Assembly (NCBI GenBank): GCA_965204715.1
Contig: OZ242009.1
Location: 744,001-808,000, forward strand
Reading direction: 5' to 3'
Source of the DNA: CATOSP01 sp965204715
GTDB lineage: Bacteria > Chloroflexota > Dehalococcoidia > Lucifugimonadales > UBA3495
DNA: 64,000 bases
Shown here: in pieces, positions 61,396-64,000 of the stretch
Layout: every line of letters starts with the position of its first letter
Numbering within the stretch: position 1 is the stretch's first letter
Position numbers and translations under genes: made by a program
Notes under the pieces: generated by a model
Database searches by the model: none
Seen by the model: the letters and a program-made list of their open reading frames with translations, nothing else
Told to the model about the DNA's origin: nothing

Positions 61396-61432
61396 GGGGA
61401 CGGCGTGGCCGCGAAGGACCCGGTTCTCAGCG
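61396..61432. repeat. Short dispersed repeat overlapping CDF gene end
   Basis: Contains GACGGCGTGGCCGCGAAGGA then CCCGGTTCTCAG, a close relative of 61211-61244. The last codons and stop (61427-61429) of the CDF gene fall inside it. Confidence 0.55.
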
Positions 61433-62698
61433 GGACATGGCCAGCAGGTGGCCTACGTGATGGTCCTCAGTGCATCCTTCCAGCGACTTCTCCAACTGTA
61501 TCGTGGCATGACCAATGCCATATTCGTTGTGCAGCAGTCCCTTCATCCTCAAGCCCAACTGGTCAATGTCCCCATCATAAGATGGGTCCACCAGTATGTG
61601 GGCGGTAAAGGCTTCGTTCCCTGAAGTTATGGTCCACACATGGACATCGTGGATCAGGGTTACGCCTTCCATTTCCTCAAGGTCGCTGCACAGCTTGTAG
61701 ACGTCGATGTGCTCCGGGGAGCCTTCCAGGAGCACGTTCACAATGCTGAGAATCAGCCGGCGCGTGTTGTATACGATCAGCAGCGCGATGACTACGCTGA
61801 GAATCGGGTCGGCAATATGCCACTCAAAGACCATAATCAGTACGGCGGAGACAATGACGCCGACGGACCCCAGCAGGTCGGCTATCACGTGCTGGAAGGC
61901 CCCCTCAACGTTCAGGCTCTCTCCTGACGACCGGTGAAGCACCCAGGCGGCAACCAGGTTAATCAGGAAACCGCCTATGCCGACTATCAGGACCGGCAAT
62001 CCAACTACGTCAACATCCTCCCTGAATACCCGGTGATAGGCTTCGAAGACGATCCAGCCGGCAATGGCCCACAGTGCGAAGGTGTTGGCCAGGGCGGCGA
62101 GTATCTCGGTACGGTGATACCCGAAAGTGCGCTCGACGGAGGCTTCCCTCTGACCGATCCATATAGCCACCAGGGCCATTACGATGGCTGCCGCGTCGGT
62201 GAGCATGTGCCCAGCGTCGGCCAGCAGCGCCAAGCTGCCGGACAGGATGCCGCCGATCACCTCGGCCACCATATAGGTGGAAATCAGCACCAGCGCAATA
62301 ATCAGGCTGCGCTTGCTGGCCCCTCTCAGGTCATGGGCATGGTCGTGGCCGCTGTGGTCATGTCCGGCGTGGTCGTGGCCTGAGTGGTCCTCATGGTGGC
62401 CGTGGCCCGCATGGTCGTGATGCTCCGCCTCGTCATGGTCATGCCCAGAATGGTCTTCCTGGTGGGCATGGCCCGCGTGGCCGTGATGCTCCGCCTCGTC
62501 ATGGTCATGCCCGGCATGGTCTTCGTGGTGGGCATGATCCGCGTGGCCATGATGCTCCGCCTCGTCATGGTCATGCCCAGTATGGTCTTCGTGATGGGCG
62601 TGGCCCGCGTGGCCGTGATGCTCCGCCTCGTCATGGTCATGCCCGGGATGGTCTTCGTGGTGGGCATGGCCTGCTTCCCGGTTCTCGTCCGAGGTCAT
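61427..62698 (-). CDS. CDF-family metal cation exporter (CzcD/ZitB-like)
   Basis: A 423-residue cation diffusion facilitator that exports Zn, Co or Cd in exchange for protons. After a long His-rich N-terminus (residues 11-123) come six membrane helices. The metal-site motifs are in helix II (LLADAGHMLTDAAAIVMALV, H-x3-D) and helix V (FQHVIADLLGSVGV, H-x3-D). The C-terminal cytoplasmic domain ends in IQLEKSLEG. The His-rich region, four 22-residue repeats plus a tail, is longer than usual. GGGGGTG precedes the ATG. The stop codon lies in a dispersed repeat, so the end of the protein may have been reset. Confidence 0.94.
   Translation of the reverse strand: MTSDENREAGHAHHEDHPGHDHDEAEHHGHAGHAHHEDHTGHDHDEAEHHGHADHAHHEDHAGHDHDEAEHHGHAGHAHQEDHSGHDHDEAEHHDHAGHGHHEDHSGHDHAGHDHSGHDHAHDLRGASKRSLIIALVLISTYMVAEVIGGILSGSLALLADAGHMLTDAAAIVMALVAIWIGQREASVERTFGYHRTEILAALANTFALWAIAGWIVFEAYHRVFREDVDVVGLPVLIVGIGGFLINLVAAWVLHRSSGESLNVEGAFQHVIADLLGSVGVIVSAVLIMVFEWHIADPILSVVIALLIVYNTRRLILSIVNVLLEGSPEHIDVYKLCSDLEEMEGVTLIHDVHVWTITSGNEAFTAHILVDPSYDGDIDQLGLRMKGLLHNEYGIGHATIQLEKSLEGCTEDHHVGHLLAMSR
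62330..62668 (-). repeat. 66-bp tandem repeats encoding His-rich tract of CDF protein
   Basis: Four copies of a 22-codon unit (pattern HAHHEDHxGHDHDEAEHHGHAG) followed by a HDHAGHDHSGHDHAHD tail. The DNA copies are near-identical, pointing to recent expansion and likely length variation between strains. Confidence 0.85.
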
Positions 62699-62721
62699 AC
62701 TGACACCCCCTTACGGGGTCG

Positions 62722-62727
62722 AGTATA
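62722..62727 (-). promoter_or_regulatory. Extended -10 element of CDF gene
   Basis: TGCTATACT on the minus strand (TATACT at 62727-62722) lies ~24 bases before the ATG; no good -35 is seen. AAGGGGGTG serves as ribosome site. Confidence 0.35.
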
Positions 62728-62888
62728 GCATGGCCAGCTATGCACAAAGGCAATTTTCGGAGTGCGTGTTAACGGGTAGTTGGATACTGTGGGACAAGGT
62801 TATATTCTATACTATGTCGAACCCCACTATGTCCAACCCCGATTCCCGACGCGCCCAGGGCAGTCCGACGCAACAGGAGGCGCCACAC

Positions 62889-64000
62889 ATGGCCGATTCG
62901 CCCACACCGTCACCCGAAGCTACAGGACCATCAGGGAAGCCAGACGTCACGCCCCCGATTGCCGGACAGCGGCCCCACAGCTTCACACATCACGGCATCA
63001 CCATCGAGGACCCGTGGCACTGGCTCCGCGACCCCGGGTATCCGACGGTGGAAGACGCCGAGGTGCTGGCCTACCTGAAGGCGGAGAACAAATACTTTGA
63101 AGACTGGATGTCCCCGCACCAGGAGCTGACAGACACGGTATTCGAGGAAATCAAGGCCCGCCAGCAGCCGGACCTTTCCAGCGTGCCGTGGAAGCGGGAC
63201 AACTGGTACTACCAGTGGAGCTACCGGGAGGGGAGCCAGTACCGGGTATGGCAACGCTGGCCGGTTGATGGCGAGAACGCCAGGGAAGCGCCGTCCGGGG
63301 ACGGGCAGACGATCCTGGACGAGCCGGAACTGGCGAAAGACGCGGAATACTTCCGTCTCGGCTCTCTGTCGGTGAGCAACAGCGGCTCCCTGCTCGCCTA
63401 CAGCACCGACACCAACGGCTCCGAGCGGTTCAAAATGGTGGTCAAGAACCTGGAGACCGGGGAGATGCTGAAGGAGACGGAAGCGGGGCAGGGGCGGGAT
63501 ACGGACCTGGAAATCGAGGAGACCACCGGAAACGTGGTATGGCCGGCTGACGACGCATCCTTCCTCTACACGCTGGTGGACGAAAACTGGCGTCCGTGGC
63601 AGGTGCGCCGTCACGTGCTCGGCCAACCGGTGGAGCAGGACTCCATCGTCTACGAGGAGTCCGACCCCGGTTTCTTCGTCGGCATCGCGCTGACCACGTC
63701 CAGGGAGTACATCGTCATCGGAGCGGGCGACCACGTAACTTCCGAGGTCCGGCTGATTCCCGCGTCCAACCCAGGAGCCGCGCCGCTCCTAGTCTCTCCC
63801 CGGAGGACAGGCCACGAGTACTCGGTGGACCACCAGGGAGACCGCTTCGTCATCCGCACCAACGACACGCACAAGAACGCCCGCATCGCAACTTCGCCCG
63901 GGGACGACCCCACGGAGAGGGCATGGGAACCACTGGTGGACGCCTCCGACTCCCACTACATCCGGGACTGCAAGGCGTTCCGGGAGTTCATTGCGGTGGA
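62889..64000 (+). CDS. Prolyl oligopeptidase-family peptidase (S9A/protease II-like), 3' end outside window
   Basis: The first 370 residues of an S9A serine peptidase; the gene runs off the window with no stop. After a ~20-residue Pro/Ser-rich start it has the family opening HSFTHHGITIEDPWHWLRD with LKAENKYFEDWM, then the seven-bladed propeller (EEIKARQQPDLSSVPW, WKRDNWYYQWSY, LGSLSVSNSGSLLAYSTDTN, FLYTLVDENWRPWQVRRHVL). The catalytic Ser-Asp-His domain lies beyond 64000. The sequence style fits oligopeptidase B/protease II more than prolyl endopeptidase. ATG 62889 is chosen for AGGAGG 8 bases upstream; the frame is open to an earlier ATG at 62814. Confidence 0.88.
   Translation, partial: MADSPTPSPEATGPSGKPDVTPPIAGQRPHSFTHHGITIEDPWHWLRDPGYPTVEDAEVLAYLKAENKYFEDWMSPHQELTDTVFEEIKARQQPDLSSVPWKRDNWYYQWSYREGSQYRVWQRWPVDGENAREAPSGDGQTILDEPELAKDAEYFRLGSLSVSNSGSLLAYSTDTNGSERFKMVVKNLETGEMLKETEAGQGRDTDLEIEETTGNVVWPADDASFLYTLVDENWRPWQVRRHVLGQPVEQDSIVYEESDPGFFVGIALTTSREYIVIGAGDHVTSEVRLIPASNPGAAPLLVSPRRTGHEYSVDHQGDRFVIRTNDTHKNARIATSPGDDPTERAWEPLVDASDSHYIRDCKAFREFIAV

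Noticed and set aside
62780..63100. 106-residue plus-strand frame at the start of the peptidase gene
   Set aside because: The peptidase frame starting at ATG 62889 has clear S9A motifs; this frame is its shadow.
1..64000. tRNA, rRNA or CRISPR array
   Set aside because: I scanned for T-arm-type GTTCGAATC sequence and regularly spaced repeats and found none; the repeats present are dispersed or coding tandem repeats.

Overview
The window reads as a high-GC bacterial chromosome segment, most likely from a Chloroflexota lineage of the Dehalococcoidia/SAR202 type. The basis is gene content and style: paired DUF1800/DUF1501 genes, NHL and PPC-repeat secreted proteins, numerous lipoproteins, peptide and branched-chain amino-acid ABC uptake genes, and acyl-CoA-dehydrogenase-like and SDR enzymes. 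This is an inference; there is no rRNA gene here to confirm it. I saw no tRNA, rRNA or CRISPR array.

Layout. 0-4.4 kb: DUF1800, DUF1501, an NHL-repeat protein and a possible small membrane protein. 4.4-17.8 kb: a housekeeping stretch (pyrG behind a consensus sigma-70 promoter, a transaldolase-like aldolase, rho, an S1-domain protein, valS, aroE, aroC) interleaved with small unknowns. 17.9-22.1 kb: a minus-strand operon of SppA-like peptidase, a membrane-anchored GldG/DUF4350-like protein and a three-module lipoprotein. 22.3-28.2 kb: a minus-strand run of aminotransferase, TlpA-like redoxin, TPR protein, acyl-CoA-dehydrogenase-like flavoprotein and SDR oxidoreductase. 28.4-33 kb: peptide ABC ATPases and a divergent solute-binding lipoprotein. 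33-36.4 kb: comEA/comEC DNA uptake. 36.6-42 kb: a complete branched-chain amino-acid ABC transporter. 42.2-47.1 kb: a secreted kexin-like subtilase with its inhibitor-like prodomain encoded as a separate upstream gene. 47.2-58.6 kb: an AT-richer island bounded by two 89-bp direct repeats. It carries a probable IetAS anti-phage system (AAA ATPase plus subtilase), a truncated methylase-type gene, a small protein plus papain-like peptidase pair, an IS630 element, an ISAs1 element and transposase debris. 58.8-64 kb: a GH15 glucoamylase-like enzyme, a His-rich mini-protein, a CDF metal exporter with His-rich repeats, and the start of a prolyl-oligopeptidase-family peptidase that runs off the window.

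Main discoveries. (1) The TlpA-like lipoprotein at 25991-26632 (minus) has an in-frame TGA exactly where the first Cys of its CxxC motif should be, followed at bacterial-SECIS distance by a hairpin. It is best read as a selenoprotein with a UxxC active site, and an ordinary annotation would split it in two. (2) A ~57-bp repeat sits inside two protein-coding genes without breaking their frames (two copies in the lipoprotein N-terminus, one in the flavoprotein), and related shorter pieces are scattered between genes. (3) The defence/mobile island is flanked by near-identical direct repeats, each holding a 16-bp terminator hairpin.
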